Shown: positions 11,001 through 16,723 of the stretch, in pieces
How the letters are laid out: each line of letters opens with the position of its first letter
How positions within the stretch are numbered: position 1 is the stretch's first letter
The notes under the pieces: model-generated
Seen by the model: the letters and a program-made list of their open reading frames with translations, nothing else
Database searches by the model: none
Told to the model about the DNA's origin: nothing
Position numbers and translations under genes: made by a program
NCBI GenBank assembly: GCA_003024985.2
Contig: PXIH01S0000010.1
Length of the DNA: 16,723 bases
Direction: 5' to 3' (one strand)
From: Euperipatoides rowelli
Taxonomy: Eukaryota; Onychophora; Udeonychophora; Euonychophora; Peripatopsidae

Positions 11001-14000
11001 AATTTACATCAGCTGGTGATATTGCTAACAATAGAAAAATAAAAGAATTAATATATTAAAAAAGTGATGAATCAGCATAAATACAATTTAACCAAAGACC
11101 CACAATGCATCACATCTACAAATGCTATCATAAACCTTGAATTGTATTATGCAAACCGCAGTGATCTAATTTGTGTCTGTTCAACATCTCCATGCATCAC
11201 TGAGGATGTGAAATATAAACATGAGACATACAGTATATTGGGATAATTAGGATTCTAAGAGAAAATTTATTAATGGAATATCAAAATATTCTAAGAGGAT
11301 ATGGAAAAGGATAATCAGTTATGATTCTCAGGGGTAAGGGGGCACAACTTTTATGACCCTGCATTGTATATTGAAAATTGTTTCACAGCCATCTCTACTG
11401 GGATTTATGCAAGGTTTAACTAGTCAACGAAAACATACCTGAGAGACAGCCGGTGATTATCTGATTTATGGTTATGAAAAATTACGATTTTGATCATCTT
11501 TGGACTTTGAAATTTATTTCACTGCTATCTCTAATGGGATATGTAAAAATAGTAGTAATGGTGACAGTATGCCAGAGATTTTTAGAGAGGCTCAGCTGAT
11601 TTATGGACTTGGAAAATTATGATTTTCCTTGCCCTTAATTTCAAGATCAAAGTTTACTGTTTAAATATTTTTTATTAATAAAAACAATAAAAATTAATCA
11701 ATTTTTAACAAGATTTTAAAATTTTATTTATGCAAATAGATAAAAATATACAGTACCTTACTTTAATAATATGTATAATGAACATAGAAATAACTTATAT
11801 AGCCTTAGCCAAAAACTAAACTGTTTAATTGTAGAGTAATAGTCTCACACTTTTCTACAATTGTTTTAAAGGAACAGCTTATCTCAAATTCTCATAATAT
11901 GATGAACGCCAGTATTTAATATACTAAATTAAGTTACAAATGAAACAGCTAGATGTTAAATATAACTAAATATAATTTTATTAAAGAGGAAAAACGTTAA
12001 ATATTTTATTACTCCCTTCTCCCCAGACAGGGAAAACTAGGTATCCCAATTTTTTATTTTTTTTAATTATGCGAAACCTTATTTTGATATTTTAAATTTT
12101 TAAAGTCCTATAAAATTATGAAATTACTATTATCCCATTTACTGACTGCATCAATTTTAAAGCAATGAGTTTATTAAAAAGGGGCAATTGTGCTAGGAAT
12201 ATTATATTGATATGGCGTTAATAATTTAGGAATTTAAATTTTTAAGGGATTTTATATAAGTTAACATTTTTTTAAATATAAACACTTTTTCATTAAAACT
12301 AATTTAAATGAGAGCTACCTGCTGCTTATAAGTGAAAGTAAGTCTACGCTTCTATAAGAATCCTATAGTTTAAAAAATATATACATACAGTATATAAAAT
12401 TAAAAAAAATTATACCTGCTAACATTATGGTTTTTGCATTTCCTCCAAGGCTATCTTTAAGTAACCATGTTAGAACAGAATCTCGATATGGAATAAATAC
12501 TTGTTTGTTTTTGTTTGGATTTGAGGATAAATCGGCTGCAGAAATTAATAGAAAAGTTGAATCAATATTATTATAATACGAAAAATATTGTATAAATCAA
12601 TATTTAGATTAAACATATGTAGGCTATTAATTTATGGTAAATTAAAAATGAATTAAAACTATTAAGGGAATTTTATGACAAAAACTAGTAAAATCTACCT
12701 AAAGCAGAAATGACACTCCCTAAAGTTACTAGAGATTTATTTATGCTAGCGCCCTCTTTTAACCTTTTCCCAGTTGCTCCTGAAGAATCAGCACGTTCAC
12801 TAGAATCAAAGAAAAATATATAATAAATAATAGATAAATCTTAGATTAAAAGTATTTTTATTGAAATTGAGAAAAGTATTTTTAAATTGTAAAAATTCTA
12901 AGATGTGTTCCTACTAGGGATGGGTTGTGAAATCACAGTCTGCTATTTAGTCACTGCTCACCCGTGTCACAAGTTGTTACTGCTCCTTGTGAGAAGCAAC
13001 TTTTCCCATCCCTAGTTCCTATTAAGCAATATTAAAAAATCATTTTTAAATGAATAATTAAATCCAAATCAGTAAATAATGTGATATTGAACTACTAAAA
13101 GTGAACTACATTGTTCAAGATGGATATGAAAGAGAATAGACTACAGCTAATTCCCAAATTTACATGGGGCTAAGATTCTTGTAAATCAATACATAAATCA
13201 AAATCGTATAAATCAAAGATATTTTTCCCATAAAGAACACTATTAAAGCTAAGGGTAGGCCCGAGGAGTGGCGATATCATCTATGTTTTACATTGCATTT
13301 TATTTTAATTTGTGTTTATTTGTTCCTAACAATACTATACACTAATTAAAAACTGTTCAATAAAAATAATAAAGTAATAAAAGGCCTCAATATTACTTTC
13401 AATAAACGTTTAATTTTTTTATGGTAAACATCAGCTACATCGTTAAAAAAGCAGCACACATTCATCGCAAGAAGAAGTTATTTTTTGAGGAGCTCCACTT
13501 GTTACAAGTTACGACAATCTGCAATGGACATTCTGCTAAAACAGACTGATTTAATTTAACGATTAAGATATTTTTCATTGAAGAAGTAGGGGAGGGGAGA
13601 CTTAGAAAAAAAACTATTCAGCTCATTTCAAATTAATAAAAGCTATACAATATAATTCCAACTAATAAAGGCAATAAAACGCATCATTAATTTAAGAGAA
13701 ACACACATTCATTGTAAGTTGAAGTTCCTCACTGTCAATTAGATAAATAAGACATTGTTATAGGTTTGATGCTTTTGCTTCTGTTTTCAACTAACTAAGA
13801 GGCTTTCTTCCCTTTACATCAGACAAATAAGACATTCTACTATAGATTTTATCTTCAGCTTGCAACAAAGATACTTTCCTCACTGATATTTTTGTCGAGT
13901 TGTGCAATATATTTGAATTGTAAATATAATATATGACTAATGATTTATAGTATTGTTGTTTTCATCCTTACTTATATTTAATAGGTGGTATACACTTTTA

Positions 14001-15814
14001 TTTTTAATGTGTCTGAATTATTTCACAAGGTTTTCTATTATGTAACAACTGGTATGACCCATACACACGGTCAATCCTGGACTTATGTTTTGGAATGAAT
14101 GCTCCAAAACGTAATTTTCCTCATCGTGTATATGGCCTTCATTCCAGGAACATAAGTTTTTTTTTTTGGACTGATGGATTTCTGATCAGTCAGAAATCCT
14201 GGAATTAATTTCCGGAATGAAATGAAATACGCATGCGCTATTTAATTAATTGGAAGATTATGGGTAGCATATAACTTGCAATTTTGCACATTTTTTCTTT
14301 CTTTCCCAAAATAGTTAAGTGCTATTTGGTATTTAATCGTCTGCAATATTTGTCTTTTAGAAATGTCATTTCCTAATTTAAATAAAATGCATTTAAATAA
14401 TTTAACTGTAATAACATGCTCTTTTTAAACATAATAACAATAATAATTCTAAGCTACAGTATATAGTATATTACCAAAGGTGTAAATATAAATATTATTC
14501 ACTTTTTTTTTCTAGTATTCAGTAATAAAATATTGAACGTCTTGTCATCCATTCTCAGGTAATTTTTATAGGCACCTGGATTAATTATTCAAGTGCAGTT
14601 CATTAAGAAAATTAATGTCAGAAAATCTTTCCTGTCCTTTCATTCTTTTGTCCATATTTTCCTTTATTTTATTTTATTTTTTTACCAACTTTATCAGATT
14701 TGATGCTTTGATTAATAATATAGCCAAGGCTATCCTCTGCTGTCGAGACATATTGAAAAGTAAAAGTTAGTAGAGAAACAGGAAATACATAATTAAATAA
14801 TTATTTGCCTGATTCTTAAAATCTGCCCCCATGTGAAACTTGAATGAATGATGAGGATTGAGGAAATGGAATGGCCGTGTGTACACAAGAAGCCTAACAG
14901 TCCAGGAGTGTCATTCCTGGGCTTCAGTTAAGGAATGACCGTGACTGTGTATGTAGCTTTATTCTTAATGATTACTTTGTTGTAACCCTTCTATGGATTA
15001 ATGAGGATGCTGCCCGTTGCATGCTGGTATAGCGTTCTCTCTCTCTCTGGAGGTGTGTATTAATGGTTGACAATAACTCGAATAAGAACTGAAAATAGTC
15101 GTCGGTGTGTGTGTATTTAAAGTGAGTTAAAATAATAAATTGGATTTATCAAAACCTGTAATTATTTTGCGAGATAGTATTAATTATGAACCAGGAATAA
15201 CAATTTTTCCCACTTTAAAATGAAATGCACAAAATAAAGAAAATTAAACCTCTCGTGCAAGAACAAATGAAGGGTGCTGTAGAAAAAAAACATTTTCCAA
15301 CTTATAAAACACATTATTTCAAACAATTTCCAAGTAAATACAACAATGCAGTAATACTAAATTTGCATTATTCAAAAAACATTTAAACTATCGTAAATCA
15401 ATAATAGTTGTCTATATTTAGAATTTATGCAAGAATGGTGATCTACAGTTATTCCCCTTTTAATTAACCTAATTACCTTGAGGAATAGATAAGATCAATA
15501 CCCAAGGGCTTCTCATTTCTCCCCCTTATCTTTAACATGGTTATAACCAGTAAGTATTTTAAAGAGTAGATGGACTGACTTTTTTTTTACAAGCAGCTTT
15601 AGACAAATTTCCTTTATTTATTCATTAATTAAAATATACAGTACTGTTTATTTTAAATTACTCAAGCTGTACACCATTCGTTATTTCATAAGGGTAAAGT
15701 TTAGTCTGTCAATATTCATATCAATAATCAATAACAAAAGTCTTACCTTCCTGCCAAATCTACTAAATTAACTTTACTGACAATCTCACTAGGCATATCT
15801 CGATTAAAGGAAGC
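1883..15814 (-). CDS. KIF16B: KIF16B-like kinesin-3 motor gene, internal part (8 exons)
   Basis: This is the gene-level entry; the exons are listed separately. The eight exons join into 233 uninterrupted codons covering the second half of a kinesin motor domain, the neck, and the start of an FHA domain. Known family role: KIF16B (also SNX23; Klp98A in Drosophila) is a plus-end microtubule motor that carries early endosomes through a C-terminal PX domain. Seen here: switch II DLAGSE (residues 19-24 of the fragment), INKSLVTLG (43-51), [14 protein letters not shown] (69-82), LGGN (87-90), [15 protein letters not shown] (107-121), INED (127-130), KLIREL (134-139), EEWTEKW (178-184) and [11 protein letters not shown] (208-218). 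The [15 protein letters not shown] stretch and the SELPHLIGI segment point to KIF16B over KIF1, KIF13 or KIF14, from memory of those families. P-loop, switch I, most of FHA and PX are outside the window. No start or stop codon is present. The subfamily call is strong; orthology is inferred. Confidence 0.93.
2220..2760. repeat. Degenerate TG/TA-rich low-complexity region
   Basis: The plus strand is dominated by TGTATG, TGTGTG and TACAGTATA words. It reads open for 111 codons (2247-2582) with a Tyr, Val, Cys and Ile-rich product, which is what this simple sequence yields by chance. Decayed microsatellite. Confidence 0.75.
3081..3535. mobile_element. hAT-like MITE, about 455 bp
   Basis: It starts CAGGGGCGTAGCTAAG, a common hAT-type terminus in animals, and ends CCCCTTATTCCTATGCCTC, a degraded complement (AGG..RTAG..TAAG in common). 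Flanks AAGATCAA (3073-3080) and AAGATATA (3536-3543) could be an 8-bp target duplication with two mismatches. A small perfect stem CCAGGGA..TCCCTGG lies near the left end. Non-coding and diverged. Confidence 0.55.
3791..3850 (-). CDS. KIF16B: Kinesin exon 7 of window: EEWTEKW segment before FHA
   Basis: 60 nt, 20 codons, phase 0 at both ends: [20 protein letters not shown]. The EWT.KW.E pattern is characteristic of kinesin-3 proteins just before the FHA domain. Acceptor TTTCTAG; donor GAA|GTAAGT, full consensus. It is bracketed by in-frame neighbours carrying NEAR and EQKTLGLR. Confidence 0.9.
4013..4500. mobile_element. hAT-like non-autonomous element remnant
   Basis: The left end GTGTTTCTCAAACTTTTT is typical of hAT ends that read TTCTCAAAC. 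The right end, reverse-complemented (CAGCAATGTTTCACAATCAC), matches it loosely. Near the right end are GTGGACCGG and CATGGACCG, typical subterminal words of this kind of element. The ends have diverged, no clear target duplication can be set, and nothing codes. Confidence 0.5.
5098..5179 (+). repeat. Left arm of 82-nt inverted repeat
   Basis: It pairs with the reverse complement of 5662-5743. Shared blocks in order are ACCTGTACTAC, GACTAGCC, AGAGCTTTTATTCATT, TTTGAAAAATGACTTCACAA. Both arms are 82 nt, with scattered substitutions. It lies inside the hAT-like element, so it may be a subterminal repeat or an older nested insertion. Confidence 0.85.
5249..5290. repeat. Perfect tandem duplication of a 21-bp unit
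   Basis: AGAAACTTTAAAGAGAAAAA plus T, two exact copies (5249-5269 and 5270-5290), in the spacer of the inverted repeat. Confidence 0.9.
5662..5743 (-). repeat. Right arm of 82-nt inverted repeat
   Basis: Partner of 5098-5179. TTGTGAAGTCATTTTTCAAA at the start and AGTACAGGT at the end mirror the left arm. The spacer between the arms is 482 bp of AT-rich sequence. Confidence 0.85.
5932..5963. repeat. T tract followed by G-rich tract
   Basis: About 15 T followed by about 20 nt that are almost all G. This strand-asymmetric homopolymer junction lies near the right end of the hAT-like element. Confidence 0.8.
7265..7318 (-). CDS. KIF16B: Kinesin exon 6 of window: neck to FHA linker (ENEAR)
   Basis: 54 nt, 18 codons, phase 0 at both ends: [18 protein letters not shown]. 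The NEAR end joins to VKVLTEEW in the next exon, matching the NEARV..LT.EW pattern of KIF16B. The variable part is a few residues shorter than I recall for the human protein. Donor AGG|GTCAGT has C at +3 where purine is usual; reading on gives VSI then a stop, so splicing is required. The exon call rests on frame, strong acceptor and the cross-exon motif. Confidence 0.85.
7319..7425 (-). other. Very short kinesin intron (phase 0, 107 nt)
   Basis: Donor GTAAGT; acceptor CAG preceded by an unbroken T tract of about 17 nt. AT-rich with no insertions. Confidence 0.88.
7426..7500 (-). CDS. KIF16B: Kinesin exon 5 of window: neck ([10 protein letters not shown])
   Basis: 75 nt, 25 codons, phase 0 at both ends. 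[17 protein letters not shown] completes the INED-N-KLIREL motif begun in the previous exon and enters the neck helix, which is rich in Lys, Leu and Glu in a short coiled-coil pattern. The acceptor GGTAG follows a T tract of about 20 nt; the donor is AAT|GTAAGT, a full consensus. Confidence 0.93.
7663..7692. repeat. TA/CA microsatellite
   Basis: ATACAGTATATATA runs into six CA units, then TATATA. Ordinary intronic simple repeat. Confidence 0.8.
7783..7797. repeat. C-rich tract
   Basis: A run of C broken by a single A, within an otherwise AT-rich intron. It is a low-complexity tract. Confidence 0.7.
8746..8759. repeat. 14-bp perfect palindrome
   Basis: ACTAGTATACTAGT reads the same on both strands. 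It is a short site in the large intron with no function inferred. Confidence 0.6.
9430..9468. repeat. Perfect hairpin, 16-bp stem and 7-nt loop
   Basis: TATATAAACTGTACCT (9430-9445), loop CACTTAA, then the exact complement AGGTACAGTTTATATA (9453-9468). Its stem contains ACTGTA on one arm and TACAGT on the other, related to the 7-mer enriched across the window. Confidence 0.9.
10157..10235. repeat. Compact inverted repeat (foldback), about 35-nt arms
   Basis: The left arm TTTCTTGAGACTAACCACA (10157-10175) pairs with TGTGGTTAGGCTCAAGAAA (10217-10235), with one mismatch. Pairing continues inward through TTGTTT..ATCA against TGAT..AAACAA, leaving a loop of about 9 nt. It is probably a minimal MITE remnant. 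A hairpin transcript is possible because it lies within the kinesin pre-mRNA. Confidence 0.75.
10878..10986 (-). repeat. Tandem duplication of an exon end with its splice donor; intronic copy has a 25-nt deletion
   Basis: On the sense strand, unit 10986-10920 (67 nt) starts AGTACCCTAAGATATGCTAA inside the exon and ends 7 nt into the intron (GTGAGAT). It is followed at once by 10919-10878 (42 nt), the same sequence without 25 nt (10942-10966). The deletion is bounded by CC on both sides. No other differences are visible. The second donor (GAG|GTGAGAT) sits 42 nt downstream; using it would read E-V-R-stop. Confidence 0.95.
10927..11024 (-). CDS. KIF16B: Kinesin exon 4 of window: [19 protein letters not shown], neck-linker start
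   Basis: 98 nt: two bases plus 32 codons, ending in phase 0. The peptide [20 protein letters not shown] followed by [12 protein letters not shown] covers helices alpha5 and alpha6 and the start of the neck linker. The [14 protein letters not shown] run is the best single marker for KIF16B. The donor is GAG|GTGAGA at 10927/10926. The last 60 nt of the exon plus 7 nt of intron are duplicated just downstream (see the repeat entry). This donor was chosen because it joins in frame to [10 protein letters not shown] of the next exon, while the copied donor brings in a stop. Confidence 0.95.
11025..12415 (-). other. Kinesin intron (phase 1, 1391 nt)
   Basis: Donor GTATAA at 12415; acceptor TTGTTAG ending at 11025. 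It contains a diverged 136-bp tandem pair (11355-11635) and otherwise AT-rich unique sequence. A 60-codon plus-strand frame (11064-11246) shows no family features. Confidence 0.85.
11355..11635. repeat. Diverged tandem repeat, about 136-bp period, 2 copies
   Basis: TTTCACAGCCATCTCTACTG at 11381 recurs as TTTCACTGCTATCTCTAATG at 11517. Further along, CTGATTTATGG..ATGAAAAATTACGATTTT matches CTGATTTATGG..TGGAAAATTATGATTTT in the second copy. The copies differ at many sites, so the duplication is old. Confidence 0.7.
12416..12535 (-). CDS. KIF16B: Kinesin exon 3 of window: loop 12, [11 protein letters not shown] and LGGN motifs
   Basis: 120 nt: two bases completing an Ala codon, 39 codons, and one base. 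The peptide carries [20 protein letters not shown] followed by NAKTIMLA, near-invariant in kinesin-3 motors. Before it, loop 12 reads SSNPNKNKQ, so the usual kinesin-3 lysine cluster (K-loop, which binds the acidic tubulin tails) is interrupted here. Acceptor TTTCTGCAG; donor GCAG|GTATAA, phase 1. Confidence 0.97.
12536..12698 (-). other. Short kinesin intron (phase 1, 163 nt)
   Basis: The donor is GTAGAT at 12698 and the acceptor TTTCTGCAG ends at 12536. The sequence is AT-rich with no visible repeats. Confidence 0.9.
12699..12799 (-). CDS. KIF16B: Kinesin exon 2 of window: helix alpha4 region (NKSLVTLG)
   Basis: 101 nt: one base completing the split Ser, 33 codons, and one base of the next codon. 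The peptide begins [16 protein letters not shown] and continues with [15 protein letters not shown], the extended switch II helix that faces the microtubule. Acceptor GATTCTAG precedes TGAACG; donor TTAG|GTAGAT is phase 1. All invariant positions of this motif are present. Confidence 0.95.
12915..13014. mobile_element. 100-bp hAT-like MITE with target-site duplication
   Basis: The element starts TAGGGATGGG and ends with the exact complement CCCATCCCTA, a perfect 10-bp terminal inverted repeat, and is exactly 100 bp long. It is flanked by GTTCCTAC (12907-12914) and GTTCCTAT (13015-13022), an 8-bp duplication with one mismatch. The 8-bp duplication length and TAGGG ends fit the hAT superfamily. 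It is too short to code and was presumably moved by a transposase elsewhere in the genome. Confidence 0.85.
13720..13860. repeat. Diverged tandem pair, about 80-bp period
   Basis: AGATAAATAAGACATT at 13741 recurs as AGACAAATAAGACATT at 13821, followed in both by a related TATAGRTTT segment. Surrounding sequence (CATTCAT...AAG..GAAGTT near 13460 and 13707) suggests further, older copies. Probably a decayed satellite. Confidence 0.5.
14060..14953. mobile_element. Foldback element, about 0.9 kb, long imperfect terminal inverted repeats
   Basis: The left arm (14060-14145) and the reverse complement of the right arm (14861-14953) share CATACACA, CGGTCAWTCC, GGAATGA..CTCC and then a GTGTA..GGCC..ATTCCA block in the same order, with small gaps. 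The interior is AT-rich and has no transposase frame, so this would be a non-autonomous DNA transposon. I could not define a clean target-site duplication or assign a superfamily. Confidence 0.55.
14176..14199. repeat. Perfect hairpin, 10-bp stem and TCAG loop
   Basis: GGATTTCTGA (14176-14185) is followed by TCAG and then its exact complement TCAGAAATCC (14190-14199). It lies inside the larger foldback near its left arm. No function is assigned. Confidence 0.8.
15747..15814 (-). CDS. KIF16B: Kinesin exon 1 of window: switch II (DLAGS)
   Basis: 68 nt read as 22 codons plus two bases. The peptide includes [17 protein letters not shown], the beta-strand leading into switch II; the Asp and Gly of DLAG sense the ATP gamma-phosphate in kinesins. 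Acceptor TTTTTTAG precedes GCTTCC. The donor is GGAAG|GTAAGA, phase 2, so the Ser of DLAGS is split (AG then T). The exon opens in phase 0 directly after the point where the conserved switch I segment should end, so the preceding exon is just outside the window. Confidence 0.93.
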
Positions 15815-16041
15815 CTAAAAAAGAAAAATGATTTGAATTCAATAATATACAAACTGGACAGATTAGTAAATTCTATATTATTTTACAATATTACCTCATT
15901 TTTTAACTAGCTATTTCATTTTTTTTTTTTAAAAATTAATTAAAAAAGAACTAAATTAATAAAAAACAATAACTTTAATGCAATAATTGAATAGTTGGTG
16001 CCACATTGTTTTAATAATATTGTAAGTTTTACTAAAAATTA

Positions 16042-16234
16042 TAAATAATTCAATGAAATCTGGTGCCTTGGTGATTATAATCATACAATAACTGGGAAGT
16101 GTGTGAGCCTCTTGTGATAATTCATTCTAAATAATTCAATGAAATCTGGTGCCTTGGTGATTATAATCATACAATAACTGGGAAGTGTGTGAGCCTCTTG
16201 TGATAATTCATTCTAAATAATTCAATGAAATCTG
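16042..16234. repeat. Perfect tandem duplication, 86-bp unit, 2.24 copies
   Basis: The unit begins TAAATAATTCAATGAAATCT at 16042 and recurs at 16128 and, for 21 nt, at 16214. The two full copies read identical over all 86 positions, so the duplication is recent or homogenised, or is an assembly artefact. It lies in a kinesin intron and has no reading frame or motif I can name. Confidence 0.95.
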
Positions 16235-16525
16235 TGAGTTAATTTCTTTATATTTATAATACTGTATATTTATGTTAATAAGATATGTAGGCTTATATGT
16301 GTACGGATTTACAAGATTGACACTATCCTTCCCTTAACTCTTTTTTAGCCATTAGTCTGTCTTTATACAGTAACCAGCCAGAAGTTGGAATTAATACTTT
16401 TTAATAAAACAAAACATTTCATCAAATATCAATATAATATGGCGCCGTAACGGCAGCACTTGTTACTTTGTACATAACCGTTTTTTTTTTTGTATATAGT
16501 ACTTATTTATTTATCATTTTATTTA

Positions 16526-16723
16526 AAAATTTGTGGGTTGAAGAAAGTATATTGTAAGTAAAGGGTTTTGTTTATTCAGAGCAGTGGATTCTAACTCTAT
16601 GAATTTATTTCTTCGAATATTTATAGTCGTTGATCTAGGCCTGAAATGTCCGGGACCCTTGAAAGCTCCAACTTCAACTATTGCTTTTTTTTCTTTCTCT
16701 TCAATATTGCCTCTAATAATACT
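16526..16723 (-). other. Open reading stretch running off the window edge, unidentified
   Basis: On the minus strand a frame is open from the window end for 66 codons to a TAA at 16523-16525. It has mixed composition (for example EVGAFKGPGHFRPRSTTI), less AT-biased than the surrounding intron. I do not recognise the protein. It does not match the missing kinesin switch I exon and has no convincing splice donor at its low-coordinate end. It may be the tail of a transposable-element ORF inserted in the intron, or chance. Confidence 0.2.

Larger units (their letters stand above)
12800..15746 (-). other. Kinesin intron (phase 2, 2947 nt)
   Basis: Donor GTAAGA at 15746-15741; acceptor GATTCTAG ending at 12800. 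It contains the 100-bp MITE (12915-13014), a diverged 80-bp repeat pair (about 13720-13860), the foldback at 14060-14953 with a short perfect hairpin inside, and a CT run near 15034-15048. I see no coding exon in either strand. Conservation continues directly from DLAGS to [10 protein letters not shown] across it, so no kinesin exon is missing. Confidence 0.85.
15815..16723 (-). other. Intron upstream of the first visible kinesin exon (partial)
   Basis: This is sequence 5' of the 15747-15814 exon on the sense (minus) strand. It should contain or precede the exon for switch I (SSRSH motif), but no such motif is visible in any minus-strand frame, so that exon lies beyond 16723. It holds the perfect 86-bp tandem repeat at 16042-16234, a T tract near 16483-16492, and a 66-codon open stretch at the window edge (16526-16723). 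The acceptor side (15815-15830) has a short pyrimidine tract ending in TTTTTTAG. Confidence 0.75.

Noticed and set aside
11064-11246. 60-codon plus-strand frame just upstream of a kinesin exon
   Set aside because: Antisense to the intron, no recognisable residues, and a length expected by chance.
15430-15560. Plus-strand acceptor-like CTACAG and donor-like GTAAGTAT around a short stretch
   Set aside because: Only about 24 open codons, wrong strand for the gene, and no recognisable peptide.
16440-16453. TGGCGCCGTAACGG resembles a retroelement tRNA primer-binding site
   Set aside because: Only the first 8 bases match the lysine-tRNA type site, and no long terminal repeat or gag-like frame is visible beside it.
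1-16723. CRISPR array, operons, prophage or other prokaryotic system
   Set aside because: No regularly spaced identical repeats with unique spacers, no bacterial-type genes; spliceosomal introns show that the window is eukaryotic.

Overview
The window is AT-rich nuclear DNA from an animal. It holds one recognisable gene, on the minus strand: the middle part of a kinesin-3 motor gene of the KIF16B type (Klp98A in flies). Eight exons can be placed with splice sites. From 5' to 3' of the transcript they are 15747-15814, 12699-12799, 12416-12535, 10927-11024, 7426-7500, 7265-7318, 3791-3850 and 1883-2005. They sum to 699 nt, exactly 233 codons, with no internal stop and with matching phases at every junction (2, 1, 1, 0, 0, 0, 0). 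The translation runs from just before the switch II motif DLAGSE, through the rest of the motor domain and the neck, to the edge of the FHA domain. The P-loop and switch I half lies beyond 16723. The rest of the FHA domain, the coiled coils and the PX domain lie beyond position 1 on the 3' side.

Everything else is intron. The large introns (about 1.4 to 3.4 kb) carry transposon debris and repeats: three hAT-like non-autonomous elements (3081-3535, 4013-4500, 4831-6035), an exactly 100-bp MITE with near-perfect 8-bp target duplication (12915-13014), a MITE-like foldback with a TACAGTATA-rich core (107-420), a foldback of about 0.9 kb (14060-14953), a perfect 86-bp tandem duplication (16042-16234), older tandem arrays (632-1255, 11355-11635, 13720-13860), hairpins and microsatellites. 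Two introns are tiny (107 and 163 nt).

The most unusual feature is at 10878-10986. The 3' end of one motor exon, with its splice donor, has been tandemly duplicated into the intron, and the intronic copy has then lost 25 nt. This leaves two identical GAG|GTGAGAT donors 42 nt apart. Only the upstream one keeps the kinesin frame; use of the other brings in an immediate stop.

Organism: intron-rich, AT-rich, with many hAT MITEs, a strong excess of the 7-mer TACAGTA/TACTGTA, and scattered AGGCCT/TAGGCTA words. This suggests a metazoan, perhaps a marine invertebrate, but the lineage cannot be fixed from this window. There is no sign of prokaryotic genes, CRISPR, rRNA or tRNA, and I did not find an undescribed multi-gene system. 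Open frames in the introns read as low-complexity or repeat translations, not genes.
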